Below are positions 6,015 to 11,878 of a stretch of 11,878 bases of DNA, in pieces. The notes beneath the pieces were generated by a model, which did not search any database, had not been told where the DNA came from, and saw nothing but the letters and a program-made list of their open reading frames with translations. The position numbers were made by a program, and so were the translations under genes. Positions within the stretch are counted from its first letter, which is position 1. The number at the start of each line of letters is the position of its first letter. The DNA lies in assembly GCA_902491915.1 (NCBI GenBank), contig CABUJL010000055.1:1-11878 (forward strand). The letters run 5' to 3'. Source of the DNA: an uncultured Collinsella sp. (GTDB taxonomy: Bacteria; Actinomycetota; Coriobacteriia; Coriobacteriales; Coriobacteriaceae).

Positions 6015-8377
6015 GGATTCTCAAGCTCTTTAAAAAGCACGTCCTGGCACTGTTCACAGCTATCGTACTTATCGTAATCAGCTGCAACGCCGATCTGGCG
6101 CTGCCTACCTATATGAGCGACATCGTCGACGTGGGCGTGCAGCAAGGCGGCATCGCCTCGCCCGTGCCCGACACCATTCGCGCCGAATCGCTCGACGACC
6201 TCGAACTCTTCATGAGCGCCAAGGACGCCAAGGCTGCGGAGGCCGTGTTTAGCAAGGCTGACAAAAACGGCATTCGAACGTACAAGGGCACCGAGGAAGA
6301 GCGTGCCGATGGAGGCAAAATTACCGACATTATGAGCCTGCCCGAGACCGTCGTCCTTTCGCTCAACCAGGGCATCGACGCCGACTCCATGGGAGACATG
6401 ACCGGCACGTCCAGCGAGAAAGACAGCGACGCCGCTCAGGCCATGCCCACGCCCGAGCAAATGGCAGCGATGACGCCCGAGCAGCTCGCCGAGATGCAGC
6501 AGAAGGCCGCAGCGGCGCAGAATATGCAAAAGCAGATCGACGCCGACGGCGGCAAGATCACCATGAAGAGCCTGCGCCTGGGTGTCGAGGGCGGTCTGGT
6601 AGACCAAAGCAAGCTCGTCGAGGGCGCCAACGAAATGGCGGACAAAATGGGCTCCATGTCGGGCTCCATCGTCACCCAGCGCGCCGTGAGCTATGTACAG
6701 GACGAGTACAAGGCACAGGGCATCGACCCCGCCGATGTGCAGAACGCCTACCTGGGCCGCATGGCGACCACGATGTTTGGTCTGTGTCTGGTGTCGCTGG
6801 TCGCCACCATCCTGACCGGTGCCGTGGCTTCGCGCACCGCCTGCTCCATCGCACGCGACCTGCGCCGCGAGACCTTCAACAAGGTTATGCACTTCTCGCC
6901 GGCCGAGGTGGGCAAGTTTAGCCAGGCCTCGCTCATCACCCGCTGCACCAACGACATTCAGCAGATTCAGATGGCCGCAACCCTGTTTATCCGCATGTGT
7001 CTGATGGCGCCCGTCATGGGCATCGTCGCCGTCATGCGCGTCCTGGCCAACCACACCGGCCTGGAGTGGACCATCGCCGTGGCCATCATCGCGGTCTCGG
7101 CCGTCGTCGGCGTGCTTATGGGCCTCACTATGCCCAAATTCAAAAAGATGCAGAGCTTTGTGGACCGCGTGAACCTTACCGCCCGCGAGCTGCTCGACGG
7201 CCTTATGCCTATCCGCTCGTTCAACCGCGAGGAGCATGAGCTCGAGCGTTTTGACAAGGCTTCGCTCGACCTGATGACCACGCAGCTCTACACCAACCGC
7301 GCCATGAGCTTTATGATGCCGCTCATGATGCTCGTCATGAACTGCATCACCGTGCTTATCGTCTGGTTTGGCGCGCAGGGCGTGTCCGACGGCGTGATGC
7401 AGGTCGGCAACATGATGGCGTTTATCTCCTACACCATGCAGATCGTCATGGCGTTTATGATCCTCACCATGGTTTCGGTCATCCTGCCCCGTGCCGAGGT
7501 CGCAGCCGAGCGCGTGGAAGAGGTCATCACCTGCCCCACGAGCATCAACGACCCCTCCTCGCCCAAACTGCCCGCGACCAGCGCGTCACGCGGTGAACTC
7601 ACCTTCCGCGACGTGAGCTTCCAGTATCCCGATGCCCGCGCCGATGTCATCAGCGGCGTGAACTTCACCACGCATGCCGGTCAGATGCTCGGCATCATTG
7701 GCTCCACGGGCTCGGGCAAGTCCACGCTCGTGCAGCTGATTCCGCGCCTGTACGACGTCACAGGCGGCAGCATTTCGCTCGACGGCATCGACGTGCGTGA
7801 CATGACCCTTTCCGAGCTACGCCGCCGTATTGGTTATATCCCGCAGCAGGGTCGCCTGTTCTCGGGCACCGTCGAGAGCAACCTCAAGTTTGCCGGCGAT
7901 ATGGTGAGTGACGAGGATATGCGCCAGGCGGCACGCGTCGCCCAGGCGGAGGACTTTATCGCCGAGCGCGAGGGCGGCTACGACTCCCCCATCAGCCAGG
8001 GCGGATCCAATGTCTCGGGCGGCCAGCGCCAGCGCCTGGCCATCGCCCGCGCGTTGGCCAAAAAGCCCGAGGTCGTGGTGTTCGATGACTCGTTTAGCGC
8101 CCTCGACTACAAGACCGACGCTCGCCTGCGCGAAGAGCTGGCCAAAAACGTTACTGACGCCGCACTCGTGGTCGTGGCCCAGCGCATCGCGACCATCATG
8201 CACGCCGACCAGATCATCGTGCTCGACGACGGCCACGTAGTGGGCACCGGCACGCACGAGGAGCTGCTGCGCAGCTGCCCGGCGTACCTGGAGATCGCAC
8301 AGTCGCAGCTTTCCGCCGAGGAGCTGGGGCTTACCCAAGAAGAAATTGCAGCCGTCATGGAAGGAGGCGAGCGCTAA
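6011..8377 (+). CDS. Heterodimeric ABC exporter, half with degenerate ATP site and long Met-rich extracytoplasmic insertion
   Basis: The 788-residue protein starts at GTG 6011 after AAAGGAGAG. TM1 (about 10-30) is followed by an insertion to about residue 250, then five more membrane helices (about 252-495) and an ATPase domain (530-765). The ATPase has Walker A GSTGSGKST (564-572), Q-loop Q612, signature VSGGQ (668-672) and Walker B VVVFDD (688-693). D693 replaces the catalytic Glu and Q724 replaces the switch His (VAQR). These changes mark the degenerate-site partner of a heterodimer, as in the TM287/288 type. Typical half-exporters have about 580 residues; the extra 200 are the insertion, rich in Met, Gln, Glu and Ala with a tandem TPEQMAAM/TPEQLAEM. 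Substrate is unknown; MarR control suggests drugs, peptides or lipids. Confidence 0.92.
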   Translation: MRILKLFKKHVLALFTAIVLIVISCNADLALPTYMSDIVDVGVQQGGIASPVPDTIRAESLDDLELFMSAKDAKAAEAVFSKADKNGIRTYKGTEEERADGGKITDIMSLPETVVLSLNQGIDADSMGDMTGTSSEKDSDAAQAMPTPEQMAAMTPEQLAEMQQKAAAAQNMQKQIDADGGKITMKSLRLGVEGGLVDQSKLVEGANEMADKMGSMSGSIVTQRAVSYVQDEYKAQGIDPADVQNAYLGRMATTMFGLCLVSLVATILTGAVASRTACSIARDLRRETFNKVMHFSPAEVGKFSQASLITRCTNDIQQIQMAATLFIRMCLMAPVMGIVAVMRVLANHTGLEWTIAVAIIAVSAVVGVLMGLTMPKFKKMQSFVDRVNLTARELLDGLMPIRSFNREEHELERFDKASLDLMTTQLYTNRAMSFMMPLMMLVMNCITVLIVWFGAQGVSDGVMQVGNMMAFISYTMQIVMAFMILTMVSVILPRAEVAAERVEEVITCPTSINDPSSPKLPATSASRGELTFRDVSFQYPDARADVISGVNFTTHAGQMLGIIGSTGSGKSTLVQLIPRLYDVTGGSISLDGIDVRDMTLSELRRRIGYIPQQGRLFSGTVESNLKFAGDMVSDEDMRQAARVAQAEDFIAEREGGYDSPISQGGSNVSGGQRQRLAIARALAKKPEVVVFDDSFSALDYKTDARLREELAKNVTDAALVVVAQRIATIMHADQIIVLDDGHVVGTGTHEELLRSCPAYLEIAQSQLSAEELGLTQEEIAAVMEGGER

Positions 8378-10233
8378 TGGCAGACGAGACCAAGACTCAG
8401 ATTCCCAAGCCCACCCGCCAGCGTGGCCCCATGGGCCGCATGGGCGGCATGCGTCGCGGCGAAAAGGCCAAGGACTTTAAAGGCACCATGAGGCAGCTGC
8501 TCGGCTATATCGGCCAGCACAAGATTGCCGTGTTTGCTGCCGTCGCCTTTGCCGTGTGCTCGGTCATCTTTAACATTGTGGGACCCAAGGTGCTCGGCCA
8601 GGTTACGACCAAACTGTTCGAAGGCCTGGTTGCCAAGGTCAACGGCACCGGCGACGTTGACTTTGACTGGATCGCCAAGACGCTCGGCTTTTTGCTCTGC
8701 CTGTATCTGGCAAGCTCTGTTTGCAGCCTCATCCAGGGCTGGCTCATGACCGGCGTCACGCAAAAGATCTGCTATCGCATGCGCAAGGAGATCGCCGCCA
8801 AGATCGCTGTCGTTCCAATGAGCTACTTCAACGGCCACAGCAAGGGCGACGTGCTCAGCCGCATCACCAACGACGTCGATACGCTGGGCCAGTCGCTCAA
8901 CCAGAGCGTGACCCAGCTCATCACGTCGGTGACGCAGATTATCGGCGTGCTCGTCATGATGCTGTCGATCAGCCTGCCGCTCACCGGCGTCACCGTGCTC
9001 ACGCTGCCGGCCGCCGCGATTATCCTGACCGTAATGATTCACTTCTCGCAGCCATACTTCCGAGAGCAGCAGCAGGTTCTGGGTGCCGTCAACGGCATTA
9101 TCGAGGAGGATTTTGCCGGCCAAAACGTCATTCAGGTGTTCGACCGCGCCGAGGCCTCAATCGAGGAGTTCGACCGTCAAAACGACCGCCTCTTTATTAG
9201 TGGCTGGCGCTCGCAGTTCCTGTCGGGCCTGATGATGCCGCTTATGAGCTTGGTGGGCAACATGGGCTACGTGGGCGTCGTCGTGGTGGGCGCGCAGCTC
9301 GCACTGACCGGCAATGCCACGCCCGGCGACATCCAGAGCTTTATCCAGTACGTTCGCAACTTTACGCAGCCCGTACAGCAGCTGGGCAACGTGAGCAACA
9401 CGATGCAGTCGATGGCCGCCGCCACCGAGCGTGTGTTTGAGTTCCTCGCCGCGCCCGAAGAGGAGCAGAAGGCCGACGCCCAGATTCCCGAAAAGCGCCC
9501 CGGCCACGTGGAATTTGACCATGTCAAGTTTGGCTACACGCCCGACAAGACCATCATCCACGACTTTAGCTGCGAGGCGCAGCCCGGCCAGACCATCGCC
9601 ATCGTCGGTCCCACCGGCGCCGGCAAGACCACGCTCATTAAGCTGCTGCAGCGCTTTTACGACGTGGACGGCGGTTCGCTGCGCGTCGAGGGCATCGACG
9701 TGCGCGATTGGGACCGCGCGGCGCTGCGCGGCGAGTTTGCCATGGTGCTACAGGATACCTGGCTGTTTAACGGCACGATCCGCGAGAACATCCGCTACGG
9801 ACGCCCCGATGCGAGCGATGCCGAGGTCGAGGCCGCTGCACGCGCCGCACGCTGCGATCACTTTATCCATACGCTCGCCGGCGGCTACGACTTTATGATC
9901 AACGAGGAAGGCACCAACCTGTCGCAAGGCCAGCGCCAGCTCGTGACCATTGCTCGTGCCATTTTGGCCGACCGCCCGGCGCTGATTTTGGACGAGGCGA
10001 CCTCCAACGTGGATACCCGCACCGAGGAGCTCATTCAGCGCGCCATGGATGCGCTGATGCAGGGCCGTACCAGCTTTGTCATCGCGCACCGCCTGTCCAC
10101 GATCCGCAACGCCGATGTGATCCTGGTGATTCGCGACGGCGACATCGTCGAGAAGGGCACGCACGACGAGCTGCTCGCCCAGGGCGGCTTCTACGCCGAT
10201 CTGTACAATTCGCAGTTCGACGAAGCGGCGTAA
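8377..10233 (+). CDS. Heterodimeric ABC exporter, half with canonical ATP site
   Basis: A 618-residue half-transporter whose ATG overlaps the previous stop by one base (TAATG) behind an AAGGAGG site. This points to translational coupling and equal production of the two halves. After a basic, Gly/Met-rich N-terminal tail (1-35) come six membrane helices (about 45-345) and an ATPase domain (about 375-610). Motifs are Walker A GPTGAGKTT (411-419), Q459, signature LSQGQ (515-519), Walker B LILDE with catalytic E540, and switch H571 in IAHRLSTI. The LSQGQ variant faces the partner's degenerate site, while this protein's complete Walker and His motifs pair with the partner's SGGQ to form the working ATP site. 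That reciprocity is the expected heterodimer design. It should sit in the cytoplasmic membrane and export an unknown substrate. Confidence 0.94.
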   Translation: MADETKTQIPKPTRQRGPMGRMGGMRRGEKAKDFKGTMRQLLGYIGQHKIAVFAAVAFAVCSVIFNIVGPKVLGQVTTKLFEGLVAKVNGTGDVDFDWIAKTLGFLLCLYLASSVCSLIQGWLMTGVTQKICYRMRKEIAAKIAVVPMSYFNGHSKGDVLSRITNDVDTLGQSLNQSVTQLITSVTQIIGVLVMMLSISLPLTGVTVLTLPAAAIILTVMIHFSQPYFREQQQVLGAVNGIIEEDFAGQNVIQVFDRAEASIEEFDRQNDRLFISGWRSQFLSGLMMPLMSLVGNMGYVGVVVVGAQLALTGNATPGDIQSFIQYVRNFTQPVQQLGNVSNTMQSMAAATERVFEFLAAPEEEQKADAQIPEKRPGHVEFDHVKFGYTPDKTIIHDFSCEAQPGQTIAIVGPTGAGKTTLIKLLQRFYDVDGGSLRVEGIDVRDWDRAALRGEFAMVLQDTWLFNGTIRENIRYGRPDASDAEVEAAARAARCDHFIHTLAGGYDFMINEEGTNLSQGQRQLVTIARAILADRPALILDEATSNVDTRTEELIQRAMDALMQGRTSFVIAHRLSTIRNADVILVIRDGDIVEKGTHDELLAQGGFYADLYNSQFDEAA

Positions 10234-10264
10234 ATTCTGCCGCAGGGAACGAATAACGCCCGAG

Positions 10265-10298
10265 AACGGGGGCGCAGGGCAACCTGCGCCCCCGTTTT
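10265..10298 (+). terminator. Intrinsic terminator of the MarR-ABC operon
   Basis: A perfect 14-bp stem (AACGGGGGCGCAGG, 10265-10278, with 10283-10296) closes a GCAA tetraloop and runs into TTTT. It begins about 30 bases after the second exporter stop codon. The strength of the stem and its position make it the end of the operon. Confidence 0.9.
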
Positions 10299-10359
10299 GT
10301 GTCCTTCGAGCCTCGAAGCGCCTTCCCTGAGACCTCATTGACGGCGTTTTCCAGACCCC

Positions 10360-10406
10360 GTGGGCAAAAAAGAGCAAATATGAGTACTGTTACCTTTTTA
10401 GTAACA
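10360..10406 (+). repeat. Left arm of a 47-base inverted repeat pair
   Basis: It begins GTGGGCAAAAAA and contains CAAATATGAGTACTGTT, both identical to the reverse complement of 10543-10589. The two arms align without gaps over 47 bases with 38 identities. This arm's inner end also forms its own hairpin, CTGTTAC (10387-10393) with GTAACAG (10401-10407). With the other arm it delimits a segment of 230 bases, the size of a small non-autonomous element. No transposase or clear target duplication is visible. Confidence 0.7.
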
Positions 10407-10469
10407 GCCAAAACCGCCTCAAACGACCTCTTTGCGGCCTCTATTCGCCTTCAAATTAATCAAAACGCC

Positions 10470-10495
10470 CGTTAGCAGGCTTCTGCCTGCCAACG
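10470..10495. repeat. GCAGGC hairpin inside the inverted-repeat segment
   Basis: GCAGGC (10475-10480) pairs with GCCTGC (10485-10490) around TTCT. The stem is extended by CGTT/AACG beyond one A-C mismatch. There is no T-run directly after it, so it is a poor terminator. It lies in the interior of the segment bounded by the 47-base inverted repeats. Confidence 0.55.
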
Positions 10496-10542
10496 TTAAT
10501 GAACATATTTATCACTTTGTCTATTATCTCGCTAGACGGATA

Positions 10543-10589
10543 TGTTACTAGGTTAGCAACAGTACTCATATTTGGCATTTTTTGCCCAC
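10543..10589 (-). repeat. Right arm of the 47-base inverted repeat pair
   Basis: This is the reverse-oriented partner of 10360-10406, starting TGTTACTA and ending TTTTGCCCAC on the plus strand. The differences cluster in two patches. The 17-base core (AACAGTACTCATATTTG on this strand) is unchanged. Translated in one frame, both arms give T-V-L-I-F-x-x-F-C-P-x-G, with mostly conservative changes between them. Confidence 0.7.
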
Positions 10590-10678
10590 AGGGTGTTTCC
10601 CGGGGAACCGACAACAGCCTTAGGGCCCCACGCGGCGCCACTCGCTCCCGGCATCCGCCGACGTCTCCTCAGATAAAG

Positions 10679-10711
10679 CCTGCCAAAATAAACCTGTCCC
10701 TTTTTGGCAGG
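10679..10711. repeat. CCTGCCAAAA/TTTTGGCAGG hairpin upstream of the DAHP synthase promoter
   Basis: Perfect 10-bp arms at 10679-10688 and 10702-10711 enclose 13 bases. An alternative 7-bp pairing, AAACCTG (10690-10696) with CAGGTTT (10708-10714), uses the same right arm, so the two folds exclude each other. It lies 19 bases upstream of the proposed -35 and so would not be in the synthase mRNA from that promoter. It may be a terminator for upstream read-through, a binding site, or a dispersed repeat. Confidence 0.5.
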
Positions 10712-10729
10712 TTTCGGGGTGACAAGGGC

Positions 10730-10758
10730 TTGCGCTTTAGCGTGCGACAGCGGATAAT
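10730..10758 (+). promoter_or_regulatory. Candidate promoter of the DAHP synthase gene
   Basis: TTGCGC (10730-10735) and GATAAT (10753-10758) are separated by 17 bases. The -10 matches at five of six positions and the -35 only in its TTG core. The start would lie near 10765, giving an untranslated leader of about 48 bases. I see no leader peptide or attenuator hairpin between this promoter and the gene. Confidence 0.5.
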
Positions 10759-10812
10759 TCCGGACACTCGACAATACGCTTATTGCTCTTTCTATAGATT
10801 GAGGAGGCCCCT

Positions 10813-11844
10813 ATGGCCATGGAATTCAAACGCAGGCTGCCGATCCCCATGGAGATCCGCGAGGAAATGCCGCTTTCTGCCGAGCTTACCGCCAAAAAGC
10901 AGGCATTTGACGCCGAGGTCGCCAAAGTCTTTACCGGCGAGGACGCACGTAAGGTGCTCATCATCGGCCCGTGCTCTGCCGACCGCGAGGATTCGGTGCT
11001 CGAGTACATGAACCGACTGGCCAAGACCGCCGAGGAGGTCAAGGACAAGCTCATCATCATTCCGCGCGTCTACACCAATAAGCCGCGCACCAAGGGCACC
11101 GGCTACAAGGGTCTTCTGCACAACCCCAACCCCGAGGCTCCCGACGACCTGCTCGAGGGCGTCAAGGCCATCCGCCACATGCACCTGCGCGTCATCGAGG
11201 AAACGGGCTTCTTCACCGCCGACGAAATGCTCTATCCGTCCAACTACCAATACCTCGTTGACCTGCTGAGCTATGTTGCCGTGGGCGCACGCTCGGTCGA
11301 AAACCAGGAGCATCGCCTGGTATCGAGCGGCATTTCGGTGCCCGTCGGCATGAAGAATCCCACTGCCGGCTCTACCACCGTTATGCTCAACTCCATTTAC
11401 GCCGCGCAGGCGCACCAGAGCTTCATCTTCCGCAACTGGGAGGTCGAGTGCGACGGCAACCCGCTTGCGCACGCTGTCATGCGCGGCTACATCGGCCTCG
11501 ACGGTCGCACCTACCCCAATTACCACTACGAGCACCTGGAGCGCTTGGCCGAGCGCTATACCGAGCACGCCGGCTATGCCAATCCGGCAGCGGTCATCGA
11601 CTGCAACCACGACAACTCGGGCAAGCGTCCGCTGGAGCAGTATCGCATTTGCAAGGAGGTGCTCGACAGCTGCCGCCGCAACGAGTCCATCTCCAAGCTG
11701 GTCAAGGGCTTTATGATCGAGTCCTACCTGGAGGACGGCAACCAGCCGGTCGACGGCGGTGTCTTTGGCAAGTCGATCACCGACCCGTGCCTGGGCTGGG
11801 AAAAGACCGATTACCTCATCCACGAGATCGCGGAGCGGATTTAG
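10813..11844 (+). CDS. 3-deoxy-7-phosphoheptulonate synthase (DAHP synthase, class I)
   Basis: The 343-residue enzyme condenses phosphoenolpyruvate and erythrose 4-phosphate, the first step of the shikimate pathway to Phe, Tyr and Trp. The ATG at 10813 follows GAGGAGG by five bases; a second ATG six bases on is less well spaced. It matches the AroG/AroF/AroH class along its length: IIGPCS (50-55), IPRVYTNKPRTKGTGYKG (83-100), GARSVENQEHR (158-168), GMKNPTAGS (179-187), DCNHDNSGK (263-271), MIESYLEDGNQ (301-311) and GKSITDPCLGWEKTD (319-333). By alignment with E. coli AroG the metal ligands are C54, H266, E303 and D324, all present. The KNPT and DCNHDN variants differ from the E. coli isozymes. 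Which aromatic amino acid inhibits it cannot be told here, so no isozyme letter is given. It stands alone, with no other aro gene in the window. Confidence 0.95.
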   Translation: MAMEFKRRLPIPMEIREEMPLSAELTAKKQAFDAEVAKVFTGEDARKVLIIGPCSADREDSVLEYMNRLAKTAEEVKDKLIIIPRVYTNKPRTKGTGYKGLLHNPNPEAPDDLLEGVKAIRHMHLRVIEETGFFTADEMLYPSNYQYLVDLLSYVAVGARSVENQEHRLVSSGISVPVGMKNPTAGSTTVMLNSIYAAQAHQSFIFRNWEVECDGNPLAHAVMRGYIGLDGRTYPNYHYEHLERLAERYTEHAGYANPAAVIDCNHDNSGKRPLEQYRICKEVLDSCRRNESISKLVKGFMIESYLEDGNQPVDGGVFGKSITDPCLGWEKTDYLIHEIAERI

Positions 11845-11871
11845 TTACGCGGTTTTACCAAACCGCGTAAC
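11844..11871 (+). terminator. Terminator-like hairpin directly after DAHP synthase
   Basis: GTTACGCGGTTT (11844-11855) pairs perfectly over 12 bp with AAACCGCGTAAC (11860-11871) around a TACC loop; the first G is the last base of the stop codon. The stem is strong, but the sequence that follows in the window (CGGCTCGA) has no T-run. It may act as a weak terminator or as a 3'-end stabiliser. Confidence 0.6.
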
Positions 11872-11878
11872 GGCTCGA

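Larger units (their letters stand above)
10299..10729. other. Gene-poor intergenic stretch before the DAHP synthase promoter
   Basis: No credible gene is visible. It contains a short palindrome CTTCGAGCCTCGAAG (10304-10318), a pair of long inverted repeats (10360-10406 and 10543-10589), a hairpin between them, and another hairpin at 10679-10711. Open frames here start within the repeats, lack ribosome binding sites, or run out of frame into the DAHP synthase gene. Confidence 0.6.

Noticed and set aside
5990..7237. A 415-codon open frame on the minus strand opposite the first ABC half, and similar ones opposite the second half and the DAHP synthase
   Set aside because: Same antisense pattern, His/Gly/Ala/Asp/Leu-rich with no domain; the plus strand carries complete, well-conserved genes.
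10499..11011. A 170-codon plus-strand frame before and into the DAHP synthase gene
   Set aside because: It starts in the repeat region without a ribosome binding site, passes through the hairpins and promoter, and runs out of frame over a certain gene. Part of it repeats only because the DNA repeat does.

Overview
The window looks like chromosomal DNA from a GC-rich anaerobic gut actinobacterium, most likely a Coriobacteriia member of the Collinsella type. This rests on the high GC with strong G/C third-position bias, the pyruvate formate-lyase (strict or facultative anaerobe), and the overall gene style. It is an inference from sequence flavour, not a database match. There are seven protein-coding genes (one cut by the left edge) and no rRNA, tRNA, CRISPR array, transposase or phage gene.

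Left block (1-2476, minus strand): a cytoplasmic glycoside hydrolase of the GH32 type (beta-fructosidase-like), cut at the window edge, preceded by a LacI-family repressor gene. Four copies of a 15-base LacI-type operator (consensus TGTCAWNCGTTTNCA) lie in the two promoter regions. Two cover the -35 element and spacer of the hydrolase promoter, one lies further upstream, and one lies just upstream of the repressor gene. This is a local sugar-responsive, self-regulated switch, probably for fructan or fructo-oligosaccharide use.

Fermentation block (2477-5300, minus strand): pyruvate formate-lyase is encoded in two pieces. The 683-residue protein carries the catalytic Cys-Cys pair but ends before the glycyl-radical loop. 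A separate 83-residue gene with its own ribosome binding site, 85 bases downstream, supplies that loop (RVSGYAV). Together they match one ordinary PFL end to end. Two hairpins sit between them, and a large nested palindrome (2477-2599) follows the small gene. A candidate promoter at 5246-5273 gives the pfl transcript a leader of about 220 bases.

Exporter block (5565-10298, plus strand): a MarR-family regulator and the two halves of a heterodimeric ABC exporter are joined by 4-base and 1-base overlaps, forming one operon that ends in a strong intrinsic terminator. The first half-transporter has an unusual methionine-rich insertion of about 200 residues after its first membrane helix. It also has the degenerate nucleotide-site residues typical of such heterodimers.

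Right block (10299-11878): a 500-base gene-poor stretch holds a pair of 47-base inverted repeats and several hairpins. It is followed by a promoter and a complete class I DAHP synthase gene (entry to the shikimate pathway) with a terminator-like hairpin directly after it.
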